From Candidatus Gallipaludibacter merdavium (GTDB taxonomy: Bacteria > Bacteroidota > Bacteroidia > Bacteroidales > Paludibacteraceae), in contig JADIMG010000004.1 in assembly GCA_017694875.1 (NCBI GenBank), positions 37,211-101,210 on the forward strand: a stretch of DNA of 64,000 bases, read 5' to 3'. Positions 27,472 through 35,889 of the stretch are shown one piece after another; within the stretch, counting starts at the first letter, position 1, and each line of letters starts with the position of its first letter. The position numbers and the translations under genes were made by a program. Below the pieces are notes generated by a model that searched no databases, had not been told where the DNA came from, and was given only the letters and a program-made list of their open reading frames with translations.

Positions 27472-28398
27472 ATGAAATATTCCGAAAGCGCATTAAACAT
27501 TTTAACAATTCGTACTTATCCTCAAAAAGGACCAGCTTGGATCAATCAAAATATACGAGGAAATGAAGACTTGTCTATCTTATATCACCTCTTGAAAACT
27601 AACGAATATGAGTTCCTAAAAAAGAGAGAGAGGATAGAATCTGCTATCAATCTGTTAGGAAATAATGTTGATGGACTTGTTACTATCGGAGATGTTGATT
27701 TTCCACCTGTGCGAGGTATCGTAAAGCCTGCAGACAAACCTTTTGCACTTTTCTATAAAGGAAATATTGACTTGCTTAGTAAATACAATCTAAATGTTGC
27801 TGTAATAGGAGTACTTAATCCTGATGACAAAATTGAACTGACAGAACGGATGGTTACAACTGAAATTTTAAAACATAATGCAACAATTGTAAGTGGGCTG
27901 GCTCTTGGTTGTGATTCTATTGCTCATAAAACAGCTTTGGAAAAAGGAGGTAAAACAATTGCTATTTTGCCAAGTACTCATGATAATATTTTACCTAAAG
28001 AGAATATAGAGTTAGCTGAACGAATCGTCAATGAAGGTGGTTTGCTTATCAGTGAGTATTATGAACCACCCAAAAGTAAAAACGATATGATAAGTAGATT
28101 TGTCGTTAGAGATAGGCTACAAGCATTATTTTCAGATGCTGTACTCCTAGCAGCAAGCTATGCTCCAAACAATTTTGGTAACGATTGCGGTTCGAGACAT
28201 GCCATGGCGAAGGCAAAAGCTTATGGCATCAAAAGAGGTGTTATTTATAACGATAGCAAACACCGCAATATAGCAATGTATGATTTGAACAGACAAATAC
28301 TTATTGAGGACAATAGCGTAATTCGTATAGATTCAGGCAATATGTCCGAGGCTGTCCTTCGACTGGTCACCAAGTCAAACGATCAAATATTATTTTAA
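27472..28398 (+). CDS. DprA/Smf-like Rossmann-fold protein
   Basis: A 308-residue protein of the DNA-processing DprA/Smf family. The core (about 95-250) shows NVAVIGVLNPDDK in place of the usual GSR loop, then the strong family motif VSGLALGCDSIAHKTAL near 145, AILPST, and EGGLLISEYYEP. True DprA loads RecA on incoming single-stranded DNA; defence-associated relatives may sense nucleic acid or nucleotides. The altered GSR loop and absence of competence genes nearby favour a specialised role. The start could also be GTG at 27466. Same operon as HAD and PRTase. Confidence 0.8.
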   Translation: MKYSESALNILTIRTYPQKGPAWINQNIRGNEDLSILYHLLKTNEYEFLKKRERIESAINLLGNNVDGLVTIGDVDFPPVRGIVKPADKPFALFYKGNIDLLSKYNLNVAVIGVLNPDDKIELTERMVTTEILKHNATIVSGLALGCDSIAHKTALEKGGKTIAILPSTHDNILPKENIELAERIVNEGGLLISEYYEPPKSKNDMISRFVVRDRLQALFSDAVLLAASYAPNNFGNDCGSRHAMAKAKAYGIKRGVIYNDSKHRNIAMYDLNRQILIEDNSVIRIDSGNMSEAVLRLVTKSNDQILF

Positions 28399-28424
28399 TA
28401 CGTAGTTAAATACTATATATAGTT

Positions 28425-29189
28425 ATGTATAAAGCAAATATGGACGTATGGGAAGAATCTGTACACAATTCGTGTTTATGCTATTCTGAAGCAAAGGGAT
28501 TCTATGTGTCAAACATTTTTTGTGCTTCCAAAGAGGAGGTATTATTTCTTCCTCACGGGAATAAAGGTTTCTGGAAAAAACAAGTCCAAATACAGAAAGA
28601 AAACCTGACAATACAAATTGAGACAAATTTTGGATATGCTAGTCGAACGTATATGAGAGCTATTGTGGAGAGAGATGGAGAAAGATTGTTAGACTTTGAT
28701 TTGTACAAACTGTACATTCTCAACAACTGCAGCGTTATGACTTTAGATGTTGAACCTTATGATTGGGAGAATTTATTCAATAAAATTATCTTCGTTTCAA
28801 AAGGTTTCTCTGATAGCCAATATACATCATGTGCAATGTCTTATGTTGAAGAACTTAGCAATCTTTTAGATAAAAATGAGATTCTAATTAAGGGGACATT
28901 AAATCGGGAAAAAATAAAATGGAATGGGGAATATCTTGTTACTTTGTTTGCTGCAAAAAAAATTAGAGACCTTATTAAAGCATATAATATGGCCAATATT
29001 ACAGAGATTTTTTCAGGTAAATGCAATCGACTCTACAATAAGTTTTTACATAAGATACAAGAGATTGATATCGATTTGTCAGATGAAAGAACTATACAAA
29101 TAGAAGAAACTCTATTCATGATTCATGAATTTATGGCAAAAAATGAGAACGGACTAAATTTCTTAAAACATTTCATCTCAAAATCATAA
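28425..29189 (+). CDS. Unrecognised 254-residue protein of the defence island
   Basis: I do not recognise a domain. The protein is soluble, has no signal peptide or membrane helix, is rich in Lys, Glu and Asn, and has cysteines clustered near the start (HNSCLCYSEAKGF, IFCAS). The N-terminal half looks beta-rich and the C-terminal half (from about residue 145) helical. It begins 26 nt after the DprA-like gene and has no promoter of its own, so it belongs to that operon, and it ends just before the retron promoter. A sensor or effector role is a guess from position only. Confidence 0.6.
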   Translation: MYKANMDVWEESVHNSCLCYSEAKGFYVSNIFCASKEEVLFLPHGNKGFWKKQVQIQKENLTIQIETNFGYASRTYMRAIVERDGERLLDFDLYKLYILNNCSVMTLDVEPYDWENLFNKIIFVSKGFSDSQYTSCAMSYVEELSNLLDKNEILIKGTLNREKIKWNGEYLVTLFAAKKIRDLIKAYNMANITEIFSGKCNRLYNKFLHKIQEIDIDLSDERTIQIEETLFMIHEFMAKNENGLNFLKHFISKS

Positions 29190-29200
29190 ATAAAATATAT

Positions 29201-29234
29201 CGAACATCGGTTTCGTGTATATTTAGTACTTTTG
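29201..29234 (+). promoter_or_regulatory. Retron promoter with operator copy 3
   Basis: CGAACATCGGTTTCG (29201-29215; one base off the palindrome), an 11-nt spacer, and TACTTTTG (29227-29234). The predicted transcription start is about 29240, just before the a1 repeat of the retron RNA. Confidence 0.72.
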
Positions 29235-29242
29235 TAAAAGAA

Positions 29243-29487
29243 AAAAGCGGTCTTTGATAACTCTGGAAGCTGAAACGGAATTTTGAATTTCGTCCGGCGT
29301 ATTTGTCCGGATGTCTCCTTGTTCTTCTGAATCTTGGAGATAAACAATGTTAGTACGTCAACATGTTGCATTGTAGTATATTACTGTAGTATATTGTTGT
29401 ATTATTACTATATTGTTATTATGATATTTATATATGTATATTACATAAAGAAAAGAAGCTTCAGTCCAGACCTCAAAGACTGCTTTT
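29243..29487 (+). ncRNA. Retron msr-msd non-coding RNA
   Basis: AAAAGCGGTCTTTGA (29243-29257, a1) is complementary to TCAAAGACTGCTTTT (29473-29487, a2) over 15 bp with one G.U pair. An inner helix GGA-(AG)-CTGAA (29265-29274) pairs with TTCAGTCC (29460-29467). Between them are an msr-like hairpin ACGGAATT-TTG-AATTTCGT (29275-29293), a second hairpin TCCGG-N9-CCGGA (29293-29311, overlapping the first by one base), and an AT-rich msd-like part (about 29344-29450). The a2 repeat ends 20 nt before the reverse transcriptase. This is the standard retron layout. The branching G is probably G29269, by inference. Confidence 0.78.
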
Positions 29488-29506
29488 AATTTAAAAAACA
29501 AAACAA

Positions 29507-30967
29507 ATGGATAAAACAGAAATAGTACAAATCGCATCACGGATGTCAACTAGAGAGGATCTATTGACATTGCTCAATCGTATCAGGCAAGATGAAATTC
29601 GTGAATTGGGGGGTGATGCAGACAAGTTTTATCCATTTACAATGAAGCAACTTTTGTATTATTGCAATCCAAATCATGTATTTCATCGTTATCGTCAATT
29701 CAAAATAAAGAAAAAGTCTGGTGGTTTTCGCCAAATTACAGCACCGCGCAATCAAAGTTATATGATGCTTCTTCGTTCTGTGAATGAGATTCTAAAAGCC
29801 GTTTACACTCCATCTAATTATGCTATGGGATTTACAGAGAAGCGTTCTGTTGTGACTAATGCAACTATGCATAAAAGTCAGAATTATGTGTTTAACATTG
29901 ACTTAAAAGATTTTTTTCCAAGCATAGAACAAGGCCGGGTTATGAAACGCCTGACTTTGGCTCCCTTCAACTTTTCACCTCAAATAGCATTATTGATTTC
30001 GGGTCTATGTTCCATGAGGGTTAAACGCGAGCAAACAATAGAAACCAAACAACACGATTTAGACAAACAATTTATGTACGTATTACCACAAGGTGCACCG
30101 ACATCGCCAATCATTACCAACATGATTTGCGATACGTTAGACCGCAAATTGGCAGGGCTGGCTAAACGTTTTGGGATATGCTATACCCGATATGCAGATG
30201 ACATCACGTTTAGTTCTATGCATTACGTCTACTCGAAAAATGGGGAGTTCATAAAAGAGCTAACTCGCATTATAAACTCTCAGGGCTTTGTGATAAACGA
30301 AATCAAAACAAGGTTACAAAAACTCGGAAGCCGTCAGGAGGTAACTGGTATTATTGTCAGTAAGAAATTGAATGTTACTAAAAAATATGTTCGTGAAATT
30401 AGAAGTTTACTTTATATATGGGACAGGTATGGATATTCGGAAGCAATGTCAAGATTCTTCCCTAAGTATAAAATGGAAAAAGGACATATAAAGAAAGGTA
30501 ATCCTGAACTGGCCAATGTGCTCGATGGGAAGCTTATATATCTAAAGATGGTAAAAGGTGACGCCGATTCTGTATATGCGCGACTTCACACAAAATTTCA
30601 AGGACTTGTCAATAGAGATTTTGATTCTGATAAAACAAATTCTTATGGTATTACTTACATCGAGTCTTTGCCTCTTCTGGAATTTGAGAAAGATAAAAAT
30701 ACAAATATCATTATCCATAGTGAGGAAAGCAATAAACGATATGCTATATTCAAAATAGGAGAAACAAACCAGATTGCATCAATAAATAAAGATGTGGCAT
30801 TAGGTGATGAGCAACAAAAAGAGAAACTAGCCATCTCTTATTGTAGGAATTCTAAGAGAGAAAGATTCTGGCTCATACATCTACTCGATAAAGTGACAGT
30901 ATTCAAGCAGAAGACTGTTGATATTGACGAATTGAATAATGAATTAGACTTACTATTAAGCACTTGA
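29507..30967 (+). CDS. Retron reverse transcriptase
   Basis: A 486-residue RT. Visible RT blocks are DLKDFFPSI at 132-140, LPQGAPTSP at 193-201, the catalytic YADD at 229-232, and VTGIIV at 279-284, the VTG motif typical of retron RTs; the thumb follows with LDGKLIYLKMVKGDADSVYA. About 120 residues after the thumb (roughly 365-486) form a C-terminal extension that I do not recognise. It would copy the msd part of the adjacent RNA into msDNA. No diversity-generating or group II intron features are near. It is coupled to the next gene, whose start lies one base after its stop. Confidence 0.9.
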   Translation: MDKTEIVQIASRMSTREDLLTLLNRIRQDEIRELGGDADKFYPFTMKQLLYYCNPNHVFHRYRQFKIKKKSGGFRQITAPRNQSYMMLLRSVNEILKAVYTPSNYAMGFTEKRSVVTNATMHKSQNYVFNIDLKDFFPSIEQGRVMKRLTLAPFNFSPQIALLISGLCSMRVKREQTIETKQHDLDKQFMYVLPQGAPTSPIITNMICDTLDRKLAGLAKRFGICYTRYADDITFSSMHYVYSKNGEFIKELTRIINSQGFVINEIKTRLQKLGSRQEVTGIIVSKKLNVTKKYVREIRSLLYIWDRYGYSEAMSRFFPKYKMEKGHIKKGNPELANVLDGKLIYLKMVKGDADSVYARLHTKFQGLVNRDFDSDKTNSYGITYIESLPLLEFEKDKNTNIIIHSEESNKRYAIFKIGETNQIASINKDVALGDEQQKEKLAISYCRNSKRERFWLIHLLDKVTVFKQKTVDIDELNNELDLLLST

Positions 30968-30968
30968 T

Positions 30969-31889
30969 ATGGATGACAAATTAATATCCACGATAGATAA
31001 AATAACAAAGTTAACTCAGCAAAATACCGAGTTTGATATAGAGTTGCGAAAGAGACTGAATGTATCTTCCGCAAATTCTGTTTTGTCTGAAGATGAACGT
31101 ATAAATCAAATTTATGAGTATTGCATAGAGAAAATTATAAGACAGCAAGCTATCGAATTTTATGCAGACTTCCCTTTAGAGTCTATAAAGACTATTCTGA
31201 TTGAAGATTATGTTCGGATGGAGTCATTCAGAAGAAAGGATAATTTCGGGGACTTTTGTTTGTCTCTTTATCAACAAATAGAGTGTATGACTAACAAACT
31301 GTGCGAAACACGAGAATTGTCCGAGATTACAGAAAAAATGTGGGGGTACCCTGCATATCTAAAGATCGAAAAAGGTAAAGATCCATCCATCAATAGCAGA
31401 AGTTGTGACTATACAATTGCCAGCCTACTGTTCCCTGGCAATAACAAACGGACAGGAAACACCAATGCTTTTGAGAAATCAAGAATATCATTGCAAACTC
31501 AATATGCAATAGACAAGATACGTACAATTGTATATTTTTTGGGTTACAAAGCAATGATGAAAGGAAGTGATTATGATTCGTTTGTAGAGATCACCTCACT
31601 GTTAAACGACATTTATCAATGCCGTAACATGAATCATCGAGGAAACTCTCAGAACCAGTGGGAAAAGGAAACTATTGACAGAATAATCCCATTGAAATCA
31701 TTCTATTACTTTAAATTTCTCGGGGTGTTGGCACAATATATAGAATATATAAAAGAAGGTTATACTCATATTCCCACTCTACTAGATTTCTGCAAAACAA
31801 TTCAGCCCCAAAAGATAGAGGGCCCAAATATCAAGTCCGTAGGGTTTCTTAGTCCAGAAGAACTTGCCCGTCGGACTAAGAAAAAATGA
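30969..31889 (+). CDS. Unrecognised retron partner protein (possible effector)
   Basis: A 306-residue, largely helical protein with no signal peptide or membrane segment. Its start codon lies one base after the RT stop, a strong sign that it works with the RT; most retrons carry an effector in this position. The only suggestive motif is YQCRNMNHRGN near residues 216-226, which resembles the HEPN RNase pattern R-N-x-x-x-H but is one residue too short, so HEPN assignment is tentative. The remainder is charged and shows no Walker, HNH, TIR or protease motif that I can see. Confidence 0.65.
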   Translation: MDDKLISTIDKITKLTQQNTEFDIELRKRLNVSSANSVLSEDERINQIYEYCIEKIIRQQAIEFYADFPLESIKTILIEDYVRMESFRRKDNFGDFCLSLYQQIECMTNKLCETRELSEITEKMWGYPAYLKIEKGKDPSINSRSCDYTIASLLFPGNNKRTGNTNAFEKSRISLQTQYAIDKIRTIVYFLGYKAMMKGSDYDSFVEITSLLNDIYQCRNMNHRGNSQNQWEKETIDRIIPLKSFYYFKFLGVLAQYIEYIKEGYTHIPTLLDFCKTIQPQKIEGPNIKSVGFLSPEELARRTKKK

Positions 31890-32169
31890 TTGTGATTACT
31901 TTTTATAAGGATCATTAAAACTGCATGTTCTCTACTTCTATAACAATATCCAAAATGTCAGAGCATTGAGTTAATACGTGTTTGGAAAGATAACTATTTT
32001 AGATGGATTCGCAGCTTTATGGATGTGTAAGGAGTCATCATGTATTTCAACATGGTGAATATGAGTTAACTCACACCATAACATACTAAAATAAGAACAC
32101 ACAAAATTTATCCATGCTTTACTACCCATATTTTACGAAAATTCCCCACATATTTATCCTCCCTTCGCC
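31890..32169. other. 280-nt AT-rich gap at the right edge of the island
   Basis: No supportable gene, operator copy or terminator with a T-run was found. The right boundary of the accessory island must lie here, since core-type genes with ordinary composition start at 32238. No direct repeat shared with 24,740-25,100 was noticed. Confidence 0.3.
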
Positions 32170-32200
32170 TTGTAGCTATTGGCTGTTTGTCGTATTTTTG
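32170..32200 (+). promoter_or_regulatory. Promoter of the LysM-SGNH-SGNH-MBOAT operon
   Basis: TTG at 32170-32172, 20-nt spacer, TATTTTTG at 32193-32200. The implied transcription start (about 32207) lies downstream of an upstream in-frame ATG (32187) and so favours the GTG at 32238 as the true start. Confidence 0.7.
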
Positions 32201-32237
32201 TGGGATAAAACAAAACCCAACTGAAACAGAATTAAAG

Positions 32238-33146
32238 GTGAACAAATTTCTAAAGAACGCTATCATACTATTGTCGGTATTATGGGCTGGGAACTCCTAC
32301 GGTTCGACGAACATTGACTATCGTCCATATATGCCTTATGACAGTTTAATCAGCCACGAATTGGAATTATACGGGCTACCTTCCAACTTCCGCTTTATTC
32401 CATTGTTACTTACTGAATGCAACGAACGCTTCAGCAATGAATACGCTGCCGGACCATGGGCTTTATCTGCTGCGGCAGCACATTATTATGGATTGTTGAT
32501 GACTCCAGGATATGATGAACGCCACGATTTGTTCAGTTCCACCCGTGCTGCCGCTGCCTATCTGGCAGATTTGTATGCTCTAAACGATTGCGATGCTGAA
32601 AGGACATTACGCCAATTTACCAAATGTGCAACTAAACGCATATACTACAATCAAGATGTAAGTATTGTTTTTCTACTGAACCGCATGGAAGTAGGATTCA
32701 AGAATTATTTAGCATTGACACACGACACTCTACCTTCCAGAACCGCCATCAATTTACGTAAAACGGTCAAAATAGGCGAATTCTGCCGTTTGCTTGAAAT
32801 TGACTCAACGGCATTGGTTGCCAATAATCCCTGCATTCGTCCGAAAAGCCATTTGCTGTATAAAGACAGCCGCATCTATATTCCCTCATCCAAGAACGAG
32901 GTATTTAATGCCACTGCCGATTCTCTGTATGCACATGCCATAGATGAAAGCAAGACTAGCCGGATTGTATTGCCGACCGAGCGTCCAGCACCGCTCCCCA
33001 AATATATCGTTTACAGAGTCAAATCGGGCGATACACTGGGACATATTGCACTTCGATATGGTGTTGGTGTATCACAAATCAAACGTTGGAACAAGCTGCG
33101 TTCCGACATGCTTCAAATTGGCCAACGACTGAAAATATATCAATAG
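32238..33146 (+). CDS. MltD-like lytic transglycosylase fold protein with C-terminal LysM
   Basis: A 302-residue exported protein starting at GTG with signal peptide VNKFLKNAIILLSVLWAG. The SLT-like region (about 30-150) resembles MltD: YGLPSNFRFIPLLLTECNE, where the Glu of LTEC aligns with the catalytic Glu, then YAAGPWAL, YGLLMTPGYDERHD and the STRAAAAYLADLY helix. A C-terminal LysM domain (YRVKSGDTLGHIALRYGVGV) binds peptidoglycan. The motif after the catalytic Glu is shortened relative to MltD, so activity is uncertain. It leads an operon with two SGNH hydrolase-like proteins and an MBOAT acyltransferase; the next start follows its stop directly. Confidence 0.8.
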   Translation: MNKFLKNAIILLSVLWAGNSYGSTNIDYRPYMPYDSLISHELELYGLPSNFRFIPLLLTECNERFSNEYAAGPWALSAAAAHYYGLLMTPGYDERHDLFSSTRAAAAYLADLYALNDCDAERTLRQFTKCATKRIYYNQDVSIVFLLNRMEVGFKNYLALTHDTLPSRTAINLRKTVKIGEFCRLLEIDSTALVANNPCIRPKSHLLYKDSRIYIPSSKNEVFNATADSLYAHAIDESKTSRIVLPTERPAPLPKYIVYRVKSGDTLGHIALRYGVGVSQIKRWNKLRSDMLQIGQRLKIYQ

Positions 33147-34625
33147 ATGAAAGCATACAAAACAACCCTGTTCATATTTGCCATCATTGGCCTTTTGGCC
33201 CTCTTATGCCTCTTTTTCCCAAAAGACGGTGTGCAAATCGGTCCTTTAGAGCTGGAATTTCCATCACTGGAAGAAGTGCTGGGAGCACCGACCGACACAG
33301 TGGAAGGGCCCAAGGAATCGCCCGAAGAACTGTTGGCACGACGCCTGGAAGAGATGCGCATGGAGGAAGAGAGCCAATACTTGGATTATTTTGAAAATAA
33401 TCCGGCACGCATTGAATTTCCCGACAACGACCTGCATACCTTAGACGCATTTTTTGCAGCATTGGACAGTGCGGAATCCAAGGAATTGCGCATTGTACAT
33501 TATGGTGACTCCCAGATTGAAGAGGACCGCATAAGCAGTACTCTCCGAACAGAATTGCAATCGGAATTTGGTGGACAAGGTGTTGGGCTGGTGCCTGCCA
33601 TCCAAACCATTCCGACCGTATCTATAGGTCAATCCTGTGACAAGGAACTCACCCGCTATCTGGTTTATGGCAACAGTGAAATGCGTGCCGAAAATGATTT
33701 ATATGGCATTATGGGACAGAAAGCCATGCTGGACACTACTATTCATTTGCGTTTCTATCCTCTTGCCCGCGTGAACGAAGAGACACCCAGCCGTTATTTT
33801 ACAGAAGTTAGGGTATTGGCCGGCGAGATTGAAGACACACTGAAAATACGTTGCAACGGAACTACCCTATGGGCTGACAGTACTCAGAAGGGTATTGTTG
33901 AGCTCAGTTTCCATCTGCCAGACAGCAGCGTAAGAGCCCAACTCGAAATAAGCGGGAATGCTGCCCTTTATGGCATCATGCTCGACGGAAAAAATGGAGT
34001 ATCGGTAGACAACATTCCTATGAGAGGCTGTTCGGGAACTGTTTTCACTCAAATGAATGGAGAACAGCTTGCGTCTTATTTCCGCAACGAAAATGTGCGC
34101 CTTATCATCATGCAGTTTGGCGGCAACTCTGTACCCTATCTGAAAAAACCGCAAAGCATCAGTAATTACGGCAAGCAGATGGCACGACAAATTAAATACA
34201 TGAAACGGCTTGCTCCTAATGCTTCCATCTTGTTTATCGGGCCGTCGGACATGGCTACCAAAGTAAAAGCCAATATGGAAACCTATCCTCATTTGCCAAT
34301 GGTGATTGACTCGCTCCGCCATGCTGTGTTGAATGCCGGTGCTGCCTATTGGGACTTATATAGCGTAATGGGCGGACACAATTCCATGGTACAATGGGTC
34401 AATGCACAACCGCCGCTGGCCGCTTCTGATTATGTGCATTTCTCACGAGGTGGCGCCGAACGCATAGGCGACATGTTGTGCAAATCATTGATGCTCTATT
34501 ACGACTACTACAAGTGGCGCACAGACACCACGCAATGGAGCGACACCACCAAGATGTTGAATGACAGCATTCTATTATTGAGAGAAGAGGCAGCCGCCAT
34601 AGAGGAAACCCAAGTTGAAGAATAA
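33147..34625 (+). CDS. SGNH/GDSL hydrolase-like membrane-anchored protein
   Basis: A 492-residue protein with one N-terminal transmembrane anchor (residues 7-25), a Glu-rich stretch (about 55-80), and an SGNH-type domain: block I HYGDSQIEED near residue 118, block III-like FGGNS near 338, and block V DYVHFSRGGA near 430 with the Asp-x-x-His pair. SGNH proteins next to MBOAT acyltransferases transfer or remove acetyl groups on extracytoplasmic sugars. It directly follows the LysM gene with no gap and precedes a second SGNH protein by 8 nt. Confidence 0.8.
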   Translation: MKAYKTTLFIFAIIGLLALLCLFFPKDGVQIGPLELEFPSLEEVLGAPTDTVEGPKESPEELLARRLEEMRMEEESQYLDYFENNPARIEFPDNDLHTLDAFFAALDSAESKELRIVHYGDSQIEEDRISSTLRTELQSEFGGQGVGLVPAIQTIPTVSIGQSCDKELTRYLVYGNSEMRAENDLYGIMGQKAMLDTTIHLRFYPLARVNEETPSRYFTEVRVLAGEIEDTLKIRCNGTTLWADSTQKGIVELSFHLPDSSVRAQLEISGNAALYGIMLDGKNGVSVDNIPMRGCSGTVFTQMNGEQLASYFRNENVRLIIMQFGGNSVPYLKKPQSISNYGKQMARQIKYMKRLAPNASILFIGPSDMATKVKANMETYPHLPMVIDSLRHAVLNAGAAYWDLYSVMGGHNSMVQWVNAQPPLAASDYVHFSRGGAERIGDMLCKSLMLYYDYYKWRTDTTQWSDTTKMLNDSILLLREEAAAIEETQVEE

Positions 34626-34633
34626 AAAACGTT

Positions 34634-35875
34634 ATGAATTTAATCAAGAACATTTTCTGCCTGAACATATTCCTTTTGATATTTTTCCCATTGACAGCCC
34701 AACCGCCATTGAAGCAATTGCCGGCCTACAGATGTGTGCATTACGACAGGAATGTATTGCATTTCCCCAACGGCCATGAACGGCAGGACACGCTTTATGC
34801 CAAAATGGACAGCCTGCTGGTTTTCGGGAGGGGCGAAATAAATGTATGGCATGTGGGAGGTTCACATGTGCAAGCCGATATTTTTTCCCACCGCATGCGT
34901 TTAAACCTTTCCAATATGATACCCGATTTGGCATCAGGAAGAGGCATTCTTTTCCCCTATCCCATTGCCCGTACCAATTATGGATACAACTATAAAGTTA
35001 GTTATACAGGGAGCTGGACAACAGGCAAGAACACCAAGAAAGAACAGCCTTACCGTTTGGGAATTACCGGCATGGCAGCACGTACCAGCGACGAGAATGC
35101 CAGCATCACCCTACGCCTGAATACGGACGGAAACGAATTGTGGAAATTCAATGAACTGCGTATATTGGGCTATGGCTCAAACGACTCTATTTTTCCCTAC
35201 ATCGTAAATGGTACAGACACTTTATATGCCCAACGTGACAGCATCAAGCCGGGTTTCATTATCCATCTGAAAAATGCCATAGACTCGACCACTTTATACA
35301 TGAATGTTGACGATGACGAATGGTTTACACTGACAGGAATCGAGCCGGACAACCGACAAGGTGGCATCCGCTATTTTTCATCGGGAGTCAATGGTGCAGC
35401 TGTTCCAGCTTGGTTGCGCTGTACTGATTTGCAACGCGACCTGCAATTGGTCAAGCCCGACCTGGTGATTTTTGCCATTGGTATCAACGACGCAGCCGTA
35501 CCCTACGGAAGATTTGATGCTGAGCATTTCAAATGGGGCTACAGGCAACTGATCGATCAGGTTTTGCGAGTTTCACCGGATTGTGCCTTCATTTTCATCA
35601 CCAACAACGACAGTTACCGCTACGTAAGCCGCAGAAGAATGGCACCCAATGCCAACGGCAGGATAGTTCAGGAAGCATTCTATGACTTGGCCAAAGAATA
35701 CAAAGGAGCCGTGTGGGATTTATTTGACATCATGGGCGGATATGGCTCCGTTGACAGTTGGGAACTTGAAGGTCTCGTACGCCGCGACCGCCTGCATTTT
35801 ACAGTTGATGGATACAACCTGCTAGGCGACTTATTATACAATGCTTTGCTAACCGATTATTTATTTGAGCGATAA
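34634..35875 (+). CDS. Second SGNH/GDSL hydrolase-like exported protein
   Basis: A 413-residue protein with a signal peptide (MNLIKNIFCLNIFLLIFFPL to about residue 24). The SGNH landmarks are divergent: HVGGSHVQADIF near residue 75 replaces the GDS block, FAIGINDAAVPYG near 278 is the GxND-like block III, and RDRLHFTVDGYNLLGD near 388 gives the Asp-x-x-His block V. The Ser in GGSHVQ is the likely nucleophile. It is a paralogue in layout of the preceding protein and lies 14 nt before the MBOAT gene, so the two probably act in turn on the same acylated polymer. Confidence 0.78.
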   Translation: MNLIKNIFCLNIFLLIFFPLTAQPPLKQLPAYRCVHYDRNVLHFPNGHERQDTLYAKMDSLLVFGRGEINVWHVGGSHVQADIFSHRMRLNLSNMIPDLASGRGILFPYPIARTNYGYNYKVSYTGSWTTGKNTKKEQPYRLGITGMAARTSDENASITLRLNTDGNELWKFNELRILGYGSNDSIFPYIVNGTDTLYAQRDSIKPGFIIHLKNAIDSTTLYMNVDDDEWFTLTGIEPDNRQGGIRYFSSGVNGAAVPAWLRCTDLQRDLQLVKPDLVIFAIGINDAAVPYGRFDAEHFKWGYRQLIDQVLRVSPDCAFIFITNNDSYRYVSRRRMAPNANGRIVQEAFYDLAKEYKGAVWDLFDIMGGYGSVDSWELEGLVRRDRLHFTVDGYNLLGDLLYNALLTDYLFER

Positions 35876-35889
35876 ACAAACACTATACA

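Noticed and set aside
29507..30967. Reverse transcriptase as part of a diversity-generating retroelement or group II intron
   Set aside because: No template/variable repeats, accessory Avd gene, intron domain V or maturase domain; the a1/a2 duplex and VTG motif point to a retron.
30969..31889. Firm HEPN RNase assignment for the retron partner
   Set aside because: The Arg-to-His spacing is three residues, not four to six, so the motif is only suggestive.
24702..32186. Prophage or integrative element with attachment sites carrying the defence island
   Set aside because: No integrase, no tRNA and no flanking direct repeat was found, so the mode of entry cannot be claimed.
32187..32237. Longer start (ATG 32187) for the LysM protein
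   Set aside because: It lies upstream of the inferred transcription start and would disrupt the signal peptide; GTG 32238 fits both.
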